Source: Microbacterium sp. SL75 (GTDB taxonomy: Bacteria; Actinomycetota; Actinomycetes; Actinomycetales; Microbacteriaceae). From it: a stretch of DNA of 64,000 nucleotides. The translations under genes and the position numbers were made by a program. The notes under the pieces are model-generated. The model saw nothing but the letters and a program-made list of their open reading frames with translations, had not been told where the DNA came from and searched no databases. Location: the NCBI RefSeq assembly GCF_026625865.1, contig NZ_CP113067.1, positions 2,666,001-2,730,000 of the forward strand. The letters are read 5' to 3'. Shown here one piece after another: positions 29,668 to 37,871 of the stretch. How positions within the stretch are numbered: position 1 is the stretch's first letter; each line of letters begins with the position of its first letter.

Positions 29668-30393
29668 ATGATGCTCATGCGTTCGTTCTACCGAACACCC
29701 GAGGGGGTGGCGACCCGGCAAGGGCTCGCGGTCGCCCTCGCCACGAGTGCCTACGGCATCTCGTTCGGGGCCCTGTCCGTGGCATCCGGTCTCGACATCT
29801 GGCAGACCTGCGTGCTGAGCCTGCTGATGTTCACGGGGGGATCGCAGTTCGCCTTCGTCGGCGTCGTCGCCGCCGGGGGAGCGGCCGCCGCCCCCGCGGC
29901 CATCGCCTCCTCGGCCCTGCTGGGCGTTCGCAACGCGGCGTACGCGATGCGCATGGCTCCGGTCGTCGCGGGTGGGTTCTGGCGCAAGCTGTCGGCGACG
30001 CACTTCACGATCGACGAGTCGGTGGCCGTCGGCCTCGCCCAGGATGCACCCCGCGCACGCCAGGCCGGCTTCTGGGTGACGGGGATCGCGATCTGGGTCG
30101 GGTGGAATCTCTCGACCCTGCTGGGAGCGCTTCTCGGCGACGTGCTCGGCGACCCGCGCTCCTACGGTCTCGACGCCGCCGCGGCGGCCGCGTTCCTCGC
30201 CCTGCTCTGGCCGCGCCTGCGCGGACGACAGCCCCTGGCCGTCGCGGCGGGAGCGGCGGTCGTCGCGGCGCTGCTCACGCCCTGGCTCATGCCGGGCATC
30301 CCGGTGATCGCTGCGGCCGGAGTCGCCGTCGCGGTGGGCCTGTTCGACCCGCGGGCCGCGAAGGCGTCGACGGGAGAGGAGCGGATGCCATGA
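29668..30393 (+). CDS. azlC: AzlC-family branched-chain amino acid exporter, large subunit
   Basis: 241 aa with about seven hydrophobic segments. Family sequence signs are GISFGALSVASG, SLLMFTGGSQFAFVG, SALLGVRNAAYAM and THFTIDESVAVG. With AzlD it exports branched-chain amino acids or related compounds (family knowledge; the substrate is not shown here). ATG codons at 29668, 29671 and 29677 are possible starts and none has a clear ribosome binding site. A second operator-like palindrome falls inside the first codons. Coupled to azlD by ATGA. Confidence 0.9.
   Translation: MMLMRSFYRTPEGVATRQGLAVALATSAYGISFGALSVASGLDIWQTCVLSLLMFTGGSQFAFVGVVAAGGAAAAPAAIASSALLGVRNAAYAMRMAPVVAGGFWRKLSATHFTIDESVAVGLAQDAPRARQAGFWVTGIAIWVGWNLSTLLGALLGDVLGDPRSYGLDAAAAAAFLALLWPRLRGRQPLAVAAGAAVVAALLTPWLMPGIPVIAAAGVAVAVGLFDPRAAKASTGEERMP
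29681..29696. promoter_or_regulatory. operator-like palindrome 2 inside the azlC start
   Basis: GTTCG-TTCTAC-CGAAC, with the same arms and spacer length as the site 47 bases upstream. It overlaps azlC codons shortly after the start, a position where a bound repressor could block elongation or initiation. Confidence 0.5.
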
Positions 30394-30704
30394 CCCTGTG
30401 GACCGCGGTGCTCCTGGCATCCGTCATCTGCGTCGCGCTCAAGGCGATCGGGTACCTGCTTCCGGCGCACTGGCTCGACTCTCCCCGTCCGGCCCGCGTC
30501 GCGGACCTCCTCACCGTCGCCCTGCTCGCGGCGCTCGTGATGGTGCAGACGCTGGGGGCGGGGGCCGCCGTCGTGGTCGATGCGCGGCTCCCGGCCGTCG
30601 GTGTCGCCGCGCTGCTGCTGTGGGCGCGTGCGCCGTTCCTCGTCGTGGTGGCCGCCGCCGCCGTCACCGCCGCGCTGCTGCGGCTCTGGGGGTGGGCGGC
30701 GTGA
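30390..30704 (+). CDS. azlD: AzlD-family branched-chain amino acid exporter, small subunit
   Basis: 104 aa with four hydrophobic segments. It starts MTLWTAVLLASVICVALKA and has the family pattern of small AzlD subunits, such as GYLLPAHWL and VARADLL-like spacing. Coupled to azlC through ATGA overlap at 30390. The two proteins form one exporter. Confidence 0.88.
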   Translation: MTLWTAVLLASVICVALKAIGYLLPAHWLDSPRPARVADLLTVALLAALVMVQTLGAGAAVVVDARLPAVGVAALLLWARAPFLVVVAAAAVTAALLRLWGWAA

Positions 30705-30737
30705 GGGGGCTCGCGCTGCGCGCATAGCCGTCCCGCC

Positions 30738-30743
30738 TAGACT
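30738..30743 (+). promoter_or_regulatory. -10 box of a leaderless membrane protein gene
   Basis: TAGACT, 6 bases before the GTG at 30750. Confidence 0.5.
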
Positions 30744-30749
30744 CGGGCG

Positions 30750-31148
30750 GTGACTTCCACGATTCTTCGCGTCGTCGGCTGGGTGGTGGCCCTGCTCGTC
30801 GGAGCCTTCTACGGAGCCGCCGGTACCGTCGGCCAGGCCTTCCTCGTCGGCCCGGTGCCGGTCGGTCTGATCCTCGCGACGATCGGCAGCGCCGCGCTGC
30901 TCATCGCCTTGCGTACCCTCACCGGCGACCGCGTCAACGCCCTCGCCGGCGGGCTCGGCATCACCGCCGCGACCTATCTCTTCTCGCAGGTGGGCCCGGG
31001 CGGCTCCGCGATCGTGGCGGCGCCCACGGCGGGCACGGAATGGATTCCGCTGGTGTGGACGGTCGTCGGCCCCGCCCTGATGGTGCTCGTGGCGTTGTGG
31101 CCCGACTTCTCCAAGCTCCAGACCCCCGCGCGTCCGGTCGAATCTTAG
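30750..31148 (+). CDS. small membrane protein of unknown function upstream of fdxA
   Basis: 132 aa with four hydrophobic segments (about 5-25, 32-55, 65-85 and 100-118) and a short hydrophilic tail. I do not recognise a named domain with confidence; proteins of this size and type (DUF6113-like) often sit ahead of fdxA-dapC in actinomycetes. The GTG start is set by TAGACT 6 bases upstream. It has its own promoter and is 53 bases from the ferredoxin gene. Confidence 0.65.
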   Translation: MTSTILRVVGWVVALLVGAFYGAAGTVGQAFLVGPVPVGLILATIGSAALLIALRTLTGDRVNALAGGLGITAATYLFSQVGPGGSAIVAAPTAGTEWIPLVWTVVGPALMVLVALWPDFSKLQTPARPVES

Positions 31149-31189
31149 GCCCGAGGGCCCGTCGGCGGAGGCGATCGCCTCGGCGCGAT

Positions 31190-31195
31190 TAGACT
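31190..31195 (+). promoter_or_regulatory. -10 box of the fdxA-dapC genes (leaderless)
   Basis: TAGACT, 6 bases before the GTG at 31202, with no ribosome binding site. Confidence 0.55.
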
Positions 31196-31201
31196 GGGCG
31201 G

Positions 31202-31522
31202 GTGACTTACGTGATCGCCCTCCCGTGTGTCGATGTCAAAGACCGCGCCTGCATCGATGAGTGTCCCGTCGACTGCATCTACGAGGGTGAACGATCGCTC
31301 TACATCCACCCCGACGAGTGCGTCGACTGCGGTGCGTGCGAGCCGGTCTGCCCCGTTGAAGCCATCTACTACGAGGACGACCTCCCCGAAGAGTGGTCCG
31401 ACTACTACAAGGCCAACGTCGAGTTCTTCGATGACATCGGATCGCCCGGTGGAGCGGCCAAGGTCGGCGTGATCGCCAAGGACCACCCCGTCATCACCGC
31501 GCTGCCCCCGCAGAGCCACTGA
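31202..31522 (+). CDS. fdxA: 7Fe ferredoxin FdxA
   Basis: 106 aa electron carrier. Cysteines follow the 7Fe pattern: Cys9, Cys17 and Cys50 for the 3Fe-4S cluster and Cys21, Cys40, Cys43 and Cys46 for the 4Fe-4S cluster, with Cys25 as the usual extra one. Motifs are CPVDCIYEG and [16 protein letters not shown]. The long acidic C-terminus is typical of actinobacterial FdxA. Three bases separate it from dapC, so they form one unit, as in many actinomycetes. Confidence 0.95.
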   Translation: MTYVIALPCVDVKDRACIDECPVDCIYEGERSLYIHPDECVDCGACEPVCPVEAIYYEDDLPEEWSDYYKANVEFFDDIGSPGGAAKVGVIAKDHPVITALPPQSH

Positions 31523-31525
31523 GCC

Positions 31526-32629
31526 GTGGGCGTCGCCGACCTCGCCGACTACCCGTGGGACGCCGTCGCCCCCTACGCGGAGCGCGCGCGGCGACACCCC
31601 GACGGCATCGTGGATCTGTCGATCGGCTCGCCCGTCGATCCGACCCCCGTCGTGATCGCCGAGGCCCTGGCCGACGCGACCGATGCGCACGCCTACCCGG
31701 CCACCGCGGGCACTCCGGCGCTGCGTGAGGCGATCGCCGACTGGTACGAGCGCCGCCGCGGCGTTCCGGGTCTGAGCGCGGTGAACGTCCTGCCGACCGT
31801 GGGCTCGAAAGAGCTCGTGGCCCTGCTGCCGCTGCTTCTGGGCCTCGGCCCGGGCGATGCCGTCGTGCACCCCCGAGCGGCCTACCCCACCTACGAGGTC
31901 GGCGCGCGTCTCGTCGGCGCCGAGCCCGTGGCATCCGACGATCCCTCCGAGTGGCCCGCCCACACGCGTCTGGTCTGGATCAACTCGCCGGGCAACCCCG
32001 ACGGCCGCGTCCTGTCGACGGACGAGCTTCGGGATGCCGTGACCCGGGCGCGCGAGATCGGTGCCGTCCTGGCCTCCGACGAGTGCTACGCCGAGCTCGG
32101 CTGGGATGCCCCGTGGGACGCGCAGCCCGTCCCGAGCGTTCTCGATCCGGCCGTCGTGGACGGCGATCTCACGGATGTGCTCTCGGTCTACTCGCTGAGC
32201 AAACAGTCGAATCTCGCCGGGTATCGTGCGGCGTTCCTGGCCGGTGACGCCGCTCTCGTGGCGCGTCTGCTGAACGGGCGGAAGCACCTCGGTCTCATGC
32301 CGCCCGCGCCCGTGCAGCGCGCGATGACCGTCGCTCTCGGCGACGATGCGCACGTGGCAGAGCAGCGCGAACGCTACGCTCGCCGTCGGGCGGTCCTCAA
32401 GCCCGCCGTCGAGGCCGCCGGCTTCACCATCGACCGCAGCGAGGGTGGCCTGTACCTGTGGGCGACCGAGGGGCGCGACGCCTGGGAGAGCGTGGACCGA
32501 CTCGCCGACCTCGGCATCCTGGTCGGTCCCGGGCACTTCTACGGCGCGCACTTCCCGAACCACGTGCGCTTCTCGCTGACGGCGACAGACGAGCGCATCG
32601 CCGCCGCGGCCGAGCGCTTGACTCCCTGA
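31526..32629 (+). CDS. dapC: succinyldiaminopimelate transaminase DapC
   Basis: 367 aa class I/II aminotransferase. It converts N-succinyl-2-amino-6-ketopimelate to N-succinyl-diaminopimelate in lysine and peptidoglycan synthesis. Signs are LSIGSPVDPTP, SPGNPDGR, the ASDECYAELGW region and the PLP lysine in YSLSKQSNLAGYR. dapD and dapE, the steps on either side, are encoded 11 kb further on. The start is GTG 3 bases after fdxA. It converges on the ABC operon with a 1-base gap. Confidence 0.93.
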   Translation: MGVADLADYPWDAVAPYAERARRHPDGIVDLSIGSPVDPTPVVIAEALADATDAHAYPATAGTPALREAIADWYERRRGVPGLSAVNVLPTVGSKELVALLPLLLGLGPGDAVVHPRAAYPTYEVGARLVGAEPVASDDPSEWPAHTRLVWINSPGNPDGRVLSTDELRDAVTRAREIGAVLASDECYAELGWDAPWDAQPVPSVLDPAVVDGDLTDVLSVYSLSKQSNLAGYRAAFLAGDAALVARLLNGRKHLGLMPPAPVQRAMTVALGDDAHVAEQRERYARRRAVLKPAVEAAGFTIDRSEGGLYLWATEGRDAWESVDRLADLGILVGPGHFYGAHFPNHVRFSLTATDERIAAAAERLTP

Positions 32630-32630
32630 T

Positions 32631-34364
32631 TCAGCTCGAGCGGTTCCACGCCTCCCAGAGGCGCGCGTAGGGGCCGTCGGCCTCGCGCAGTTCGTCGTGC
32701 GTGCCCTCTTCGCGGATGCGGCCGGCCTCGAGCAGCACGACGCGGTCGGCGCGGGCGGCCTGGCTGAGCCGGTGCGCGACGACGAGGGCGGTGCGTCCCT
32801 CCACGATCGCGAGCGCGGCATCCTCGAGTCGGCCCGCCTCGGCCGATCCGGCCTCGGCCGTCGCCTCGTCGAGCACGACGACGGCGGGGTCGCTCAACGA
32901 CACGCGCGCGAGGGCGATCAGCTGTGCCTCGGCGGGCGAGAGCGGGGTGCCCGAGGCGCCGACGGGTTCGTCCAGCCCCCGGGCGAGGCGCGCCACGAGG
33001 CCGCCCGCGCCCACGCGCCGCAGCGCCTCGACGAGATCGTCGTCGCCCGCGTCGGGGGCGGCCAGGGTGAGGTTCTCGCGCAGGTCGGTGTCGAAGACGT
33101 GCACGTCCTGCGTGACGAGGGCCACCCTGCCGGGGCGACGCACCCTGCCCGCGACCGGATCGTGGACACCCGCGGCGATGGCCGCAAGCGTGGACTTGCC
33201 GGTCCCTGAGGCGCCGACCACGGCCACGGTGGTGCCCGAGGCGACGCGCACCGACACGTCGTGCAGCACCGGGTGACCACTTTCGTAGGCGTGCGTGATG
33301 CCCTGCAGCACGAGGTCGTCGTCTGCTGCGGTGCCGCGGTCCGGCCGCTCGTCGTCGCGGCGCGCGACGGGCGCGTTCTGCGCCCCGGCGCGGATCACGC
33401 CGACGATGCGCGAAAGCGAGGCGAGGGCCGACTGCAGGTCGTCGACGACGAACAGGAGCTGGTTGATCGGCCCGAACAGGCGCAGGAAAAGCAGCATTGC
33501 CGCGGTCGTGCCGCCGATCGTTCCCGCCCCGTTCGCCACCAGGACGAAGCCGGCGACGAGCAGCCCGGCCATGCCGAGGAACTCGGCCGCGTTCAGGCGC
33601 GCGAAGAACAGGTTCTGGATGCCGCGCGCGCGCATGCTCCACCGCACGACCGCCCAGGACGCCGTCGAGATGCGCGACAGGTGGGCGGATTCCGTGCGGT
33701 AGGCGCGTACGGTCTCGAGTCCCCGGAGCGCGTCGAGCAGGTGCTGAGCGCGATCGGACATGGCGGCGCGTTCGGCCGCGTACACCGCGGGCGCAGCGCG
33801 CAGGTACCGGCGCACGGCGAAGACGTGCAGGGGCGTCACCACGACGAGCGCGACGGCGTACCACGGGTCGATGGCGGCCATGCCGACGAGCGTCACCACG
33901 ATCGTGAAGGCGGACCCGACCAGCGCCGGCACGACCTGCGGGATCGCGTCCGAGACCTCCGCGACGTCGTCTCCGGCCCGGGCGACGAGATCTCCGGTGC
34001 CCGCGCGTTCGATGCGCGCCGGCGGCAGGTGCAGGGCGGTGTCGACCATGCGCTCGCGCAGGGAGGCGAGGGCGTGCTCGAACAGCCGCGAGGCCGATAC
34101 CGCCCCGACGGCGGTGAGCACCGACGCCAGCACGACGGCACCGGCCATCACCGCCGCGAGCGTCCAGGCCAGTCCCGGATCATCGCCACCCGCGCCGATC
34201 GCATCGACGACCGCGCCGAGCGCGAGCGGACCGACGACGCCGGCGGCCGCGGCGGCGAGCACGACGACGAAGAGTGCGGGCAGTCGCCACCAGCCCCGGG
34301 GGAACGCGCGCCACATCTCTCGCGCGACCGCCCCGGCGGGGGCGAGGGGCAGCGGAACGCTCAC
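32631..34364 (-). CDS. ABC exporter-type half transporter, active-site Walker subunit
   Basis: 577 aa. A six-segment membrane domain (about 25-315) is fused to an ATPase domain (350-577). Walker A GASGTGKST (384-392), Walker B VVVLDE (495-500) and the H-loop VAHRL (His531) are intact, but the signature motif is LSPAEAQ (475-481) instead of LSGGQ. The partner encoded just upstream has the opposite set of defects, so the two should make a heterodimer with one good ATP site. The GTG at 34364 overlaps the partner's stop. It is the last gene of the siderophore operon, as with IrtAB-like siderophore transporters; import or export of an iron chelator is an inference. Confidence 0.88.
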   Translation of the reverse strand: MSVPLPLAPAGAVAREMWRAFPRGWWRLPALFVVVLAAAAAGVVGPLALGAVVDAIGAGGDDPGLAWTLAAVMAGAVVLASVLTAVGAVSASRLFEHALASLRERMVDTALHLPPARIERAGTGDLVARAGDDVAEVSDAIPQVVPALVGSAFTIVVTLVGMAAIDPWYAVALVVVTPLHVFAVRRYLRAAPAVYAAERAAMSDRAQHLLDALRGLETVRAYRTESAHLSRISTASWAVVRWSMRARGIQNLFFARLNAAEFLGMAGLLVAGFVLVANGAGTIGGTTAAMLLFLRLFGPINQLLFVVDDLQSALASLSRIVGVIRAGAQNAPVARRDDERPDRGTAADDDLVLQGITHAYESGHPVLHDVSVRVASGTTVAVVGASGTGKSTLAAIAAGVHDPVAGRVRRPGRVALVTQDVHVFDTDLRENLTLAAPDAGDDDLVEALRRVGAGGLVARLARGLDEPVGASGTPLSPAEAQLIALARVSLSDPAVVVLDEATAEAGSAEAGRLEDAALAIVEGRTALVVAHRLSQAARADRVVLLEAGRIREEGTHDELREADGPYARLWEAWNRSS

Positions 34365-35983
34365 GCGTCGTCTCCTTCGGCGACGTGCACGACGCGATCG
34401 GCGACGGCGGCGAATGCGGGCGCGCGAGTGACGACGAGGGTGCGACGGTGGCGACGAGACGCGTGCACCCCTTCGGCGATGCGCGCCTCGGTGACGGCGT
34501 CGACCGCGGTCGTCGGGTCGTGCAGCACGAGCAGATCGGGGTCGTGTGCGAGTGCCCGGGCCAGAGCGACGCGTTGACGTTGGCCCCCCGAGAGTGCCGT
34601 GCCGTTCTCGCCGACGCGACTGTCGAGCCCCTGGGGAAGGATTCCGGCGAGATCGTCGCACGCGGCCGCGCGCAGAGCGGCCGCCAGGGTCTCGGCATCC
34701 GCTCCCGGCGGGGCGACGTTCTCGGCCACGGTTCCGGCGAACAGGTGCGCCACGTGCGGGGCGTGGAGGGCATCCGGATGCCGTGCGCGCAGGGCAGCGG
34801 CGACCGCCACGGACCGTTCGCCGGCGCACGCGACGACGACGAACTCGCCCGGGCGAACGGCGAGGTCGTCAGCGAGGTCGTCGGTGGGCGAACCGGCCGC
34901 GAGCAGGCTCTGTTCGGCCGGGCGCGCGGGCGCGCGGGACGCTTCGACGCCCTCGACGTCGGGTTCGGTGTCGCGGAGCACGTCGAGCAGGCGTGCCGCG
35001 GACGCCGTCGACGAGGCCCACCACGCCCCGGTGTACAGCGCCAGCACCCGGAGCGGGTCGATGAGGAACTGCGCGAGGCCCACGACCGCGACGAAGGCGC
35101 CGACGCTCAGCGATCCCGACAGTGCGAGGACGGCCGCGCAGACGGCGATCGCGGTGAGGAACAGGCCCGTCACGATGCTCATCGCCCCGCCGAACACGCC
35201 CTCGGCCCGTCGGGCGCGCACGGTGTCGGCCAGAGCGGTCCGGCTGGCCTGTCGGTAGCGGCGCGCGGCCTCGGCCTCGGCGCCGATACCGCGGATGACA
35301 CGGTAGCCGCTGAGCAGGTCGGCCGCCCGGCCGGCGGCGGCGGCCGCGGCCCGCTGCTCGGCGCCGCTGCGGTCGCGCAGGGTCCGGCCCGCACGCTCGG
35401 TGAGCCACAGCAGCAACGGAGCGCCCACGAGCACGGCCAGCCCGAGGGGCCACGACAGGGTGAGCAGCACCGCGCCGCCGAAGAGCACCGCGGCCAGCTG
35501 ACCGACCGGGTACACGCCGATGGACACGGCCTCCGAAAGACGATTCGCATCCGAGGTGGCGAGCGAGAGGGCGACGCCCGGCTGCTCCGAGGGGCGGCCC
35601 GCGCGTGGCGCCCGCCGCATCAGATGAGCGGCGACCGTCGTGCGCAGGCGATGCTGCACCGCGAGCGTGCCGAGCTCGGCCAGTCGCGAACCGAAGCGCC
35701 ACGAGAACGACAGCATCAGGAAGTCGGCCGCCAGCAGGCCGAGCCATAGCACCAGCTGCAGCGGATCGCCGGTGGCGACCGCTCGCTCGATGGCGAGACC
35801 CATGATGACGGGGACGAGGGCCTCGCCCACCTGATGCGTGATCGACAGCGCGGCGGCGGGAACCGAGTAGCGGGGAGCAGCCCGCACCACCCGCCACGTC
35901 AGCCCGCGTGGCGTGGTCCGATCGGTCACGGGCAGTGCACGCGTGGGAATCGGCTCCGTAGGCGCCTGAAGCAGCATCCTCAT
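34361..35983 (-). CDS. ABC exporter-type half transporter with degenerate ATPase motifs
   Basis: 540 aa with an exporter-type membrane domain (about 40-320) and an ATPase-like domain (360-540). The Walker A position reads ACAGERSVAVA (385-395) without the P-loop lysine. Walker B reads DLLVLHDPTTAVD with Pro in place of the catalytic Glu, and the H-loop reads VVTRAPAF without His. Only the signature LSGGQRQR (464-471) is perfect. It can complement the partner's intact Walker site but not hydrolyse ATP by itself. Coupled by ATGA to the FepC-like gene upstream and by GTGA to its partner. A downstream in-frame ATG (35977) is a possible alternative start. Confidence 0.88.
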   Translation of the reverse strand: MRMLLQAPTEPIPTRALPVTDRTTPRGLTWRVVRAAPRYSVPAAALSITHQVGEALVPVIMGLAIERAVATGDPLQLVLWLGLLAADFLMLSFSWRFGSRLAELGTLAVQHRLRTTVAAHLMRRAPRAGRPSEQPGVALSLATSDANRLSEAVSIGVYPVGQLAAVLFGGAVLLTLSWPLGLAVLVGAPLLLWLTERAGRTLRDRSGAEQRAAAAAAGRAADLLSGYRVIRGIGAEAEAARRYRQASRTALADTVRARRAEGVFGGAMSIVTGLFLTAIAVCAAVLALSGSLSVGAFVAVVGLAQFLIDPLRVLALYTGAWWASSTASAARLLDVLRDTEPDVEGVEASRAPARPAEQSLLAAGSPTDDLADDLAVRPGEFVVVACAGERSVAVAAALRARHPDALHAPHVAHLFAGTVAENVAPPGADAETLAAALRAAACDDLAGILPQGLDSRVGENGTALSGGQRQRVALARALAHDPDLLVLHDPTTAVDAVTEARIAEGVHASRRHRRTLVVTRAPAFAAVADRVVHVAEGDDA

Positions 35984-36783
35984 CGCGGCGCCGTTCGATC
36001 CCGTCCGAGGGCGGACACGGCGGGCGACCCCGAGACGGGATCGGGGGTGACCACGCAGCGCAGCCCGAAGACCTCCTCGACCATCTCTGCCGTCACGACC
36101 TCGGCCGGGGCGCCCTCGGCGACGACGCATCCGTCTTTCACGGCGATGAGATGGGTGCCGTAGCGGGCCGCCTGGTTGAGGTCGTGGAGCACCGCGACGA
36201 GGGTGCGCCCCTGGGCGTTGAGATCGGTGAGCAGTTCCATCAGCTCGATCTGGTGCGCGATGTCGAGGAACGTCGTGGGTTCGTCGAGCAGCAGGATGGG
36301 CGTCTGCTGGGCCAGGGCCATGGCGATCCAGACGCGCTGGCGCTGGCCGCCGGAGAGTTCCGACACGAGCCGCCCCGACAGATCGGCCGTGCCCGTGGCA
36401 TCCATCGCCTCGGTCACCGCCGCTTCGTCGTCGATCGACCACTGCCGCAAGAACCCCTGGTGCGGATGCCGTCCGCGGGCGACGAGGTCGATGACCGTTA
36501 TGCCGTCGGGGGCGAGCGAGGTCTGCGGCAGCAGACCCACCGCGCGCGCCAGCTCCTTCGGCTGGTACTCGCCCAGCGGCCGGTCGTCGAGGCGCACCAC
36601 GCCCGCGGTCGGCGCGAGCAGGCGGGCGAGCGCGCGCAGCAGGGTCGATTTGCCGCTGGCGTTCGCCCCCACGATCACGGTGAACGATCCGTCGGGGATG
36701 GCGATCGATAGGTTCTCGGAGATCACCCGCCGGTCGTAGCCGATCGTGAGGCCCTGGGCGGTGAGGCGGGCGGGAGCGGTCAT
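35980..36783 (-). CDS. iron-siderophore ABC transporter ATPase, FepC type
   Basis: 267 aa. Walker A VGANASGKST, Q-loop LLPQTSLAP, family stretch LVARGRHPHQG, signature LSGGQRQRVWIAMALAQ and Walker B ILLLDEPTTFLD, all as in FepC/FecE. It energises siderophore import through the two FecCD-type permeases whose genes precede it. The start overlaps the upstream permease stop as ATGA and the stop overlaps the next gene. Confidence 0.95.
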   Translation of the reverse strand: MTAPARLTAQGLTIGYDRRVISENLSIAIPDGSFTVIVGANASGKSTLLRALARLLAPTAGVVRLDDRPLGEYQPKELARAVGLLPQTSLAPDGITVIDLVARGRHPHQGFLRQWSIDDEAAVTEAMDATGTADLSGRLVSELSGGQRQRVWIAMALAQQTPILLLDEPTTFLDIAHQIELMELLTDLNAQGRTLVAVLHDLNQAARYGTHLIAVKDGCVVAEGAPAEVVTAEMVEEVFGLRCVVTPDPVSGSPAVSALGRDRTAPR

Positions 36784-37871
36784 GCGCGTCTCCGGGTTTC
36801 GTGGATGAGGAGCCAGACGAGGTAGAGCCCGCCGACGACGACCGTGACCAGGCCCACGGGCAGGGGAATGGGCAGCACGTGCTGGGCGACGATGTCGGAC
36901 GCGAGCAGCACGACCGCCCCGACGAGCGCCGATGGTGCGAGAGCGATGCCCGCGGTGCGGGTCAGACGGAGGGCGATCTGCGGGGCGGCCAACGCCACGA
37001 AGGCGATCGGACCGGCGGACGCGGTGACCGCGGCGGTGAGTGCGACGGCGCAGACGACCAGCCCCAGCCTCGATTTCTCGACCCGGATGCCGAGTGCCCG
37101 GGCGGCATCGTCGCCGAGCTCGAGGCGCGACAGAGCACGGGAGAACAGCCCCAGCGCAGCGCACGCGGCGACGATGACCCCGGTGGCGGGCAGCACCTGA
37201 GACCAGCCGACCGGCGAGAGCGAACCCGCGCCCCACACCGCGGCGATCATCGCGACCTCGACCTTCGCGCGCAGCAGCAGGTACGTGCTGAGCGCCTGCA
37301 GCATGGCGGAGACACCGATGCCCACCACGATCAGACGGAAACCCTGGATGCCGCGGCGGTACGCGAGCGCGTAGACGAGAGCAGCCGCGACGAGACCGCC
37401 GCCGATCGCGCCTCCCGACACCGCGACAGTGCCGGCACCGGCCCCGACCAGGAGGATGACGCTGAGCCCGCCGGCGTACGAGCCCGCGGACAGACCGATG
37501 ACGTCGGGGCTGGCCAGCGGATTGCGGGTGAGCGACTGGAACACCGCGCCCGAGACGCCCAGGGCGGCACCGAAGATCAGGGCCGCGAGCACGCGCGGCA
37601 GACGCCACTCGCGCACGACGGTGGCGGTGAAGCCGCCGTCGATCCCGAGCAGGGCGCCGACCACCTGGCCGGGGGTGAGCGCCAGGTCGCCCAGGCACAG
37701 GGCGAGGATCGCCAGCGCGAGGGCGACCGCGGCGATGGCGCCGCCGACCGCGAGGGTGCGCACGCGCAGGCGCAGCGACAGCAGCCCGTGGCGCACGACG
37801 ACGGTGCGGGGGCCGCCCGCGAGACCGCGACCTGCTTCCGGCCGATTGGAGCCGGGGGAGAGGGCGGTCAC
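36780..37871 (-). CDS. iron-siderophore ABC transporter permease, FecCD family (second)
   Basis: 363 aa with a Ser/Gly-rich cytoplasmic N-terminus of about 45 residues and about nine or ten membrane segments. Typical sequences are WRLPRVLAALIFGAALGVSG, SLTRNPLASPDVIGLSAG and the inner loop ALGIRVEKSRL. It pairs with the preceding FecCD protein to form the channel. The GTG at 37871 overlaps the upstream stop as GTGA. Confidence 0.93.
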   Translation of the reverse strand: MTALSPGSNRPEAGRGLAGGPRTVVVRHGLLSLRLRVRTLAVGGAIAAVALALAILALCLGDLALTPGQVVGALLGIDGGFTATVVREWRLPRVLAALIFGAALGVSGAVFQSLTRNPLASPDVIGLSAGSYAGGLSVILLVGAGAGTVAVSGGAIGGGLVAAALVYALAYRRGIQGFRLIVVGIGVSAMLQALSTYLLLRAKVEVAMIAAVWGAGSLSPVGWSQVLPATGVIVAACAALGLFSRALSRLELGDDAARALGIRVEKSRLGLVVCAVALTAAVTASAGPIAFVALAAPQIALRLTRTAGIALAPSALVGAVVLLASDIVAQHVLPIPLPVGLVTVVVGGLYLVWLLIHETRRRA

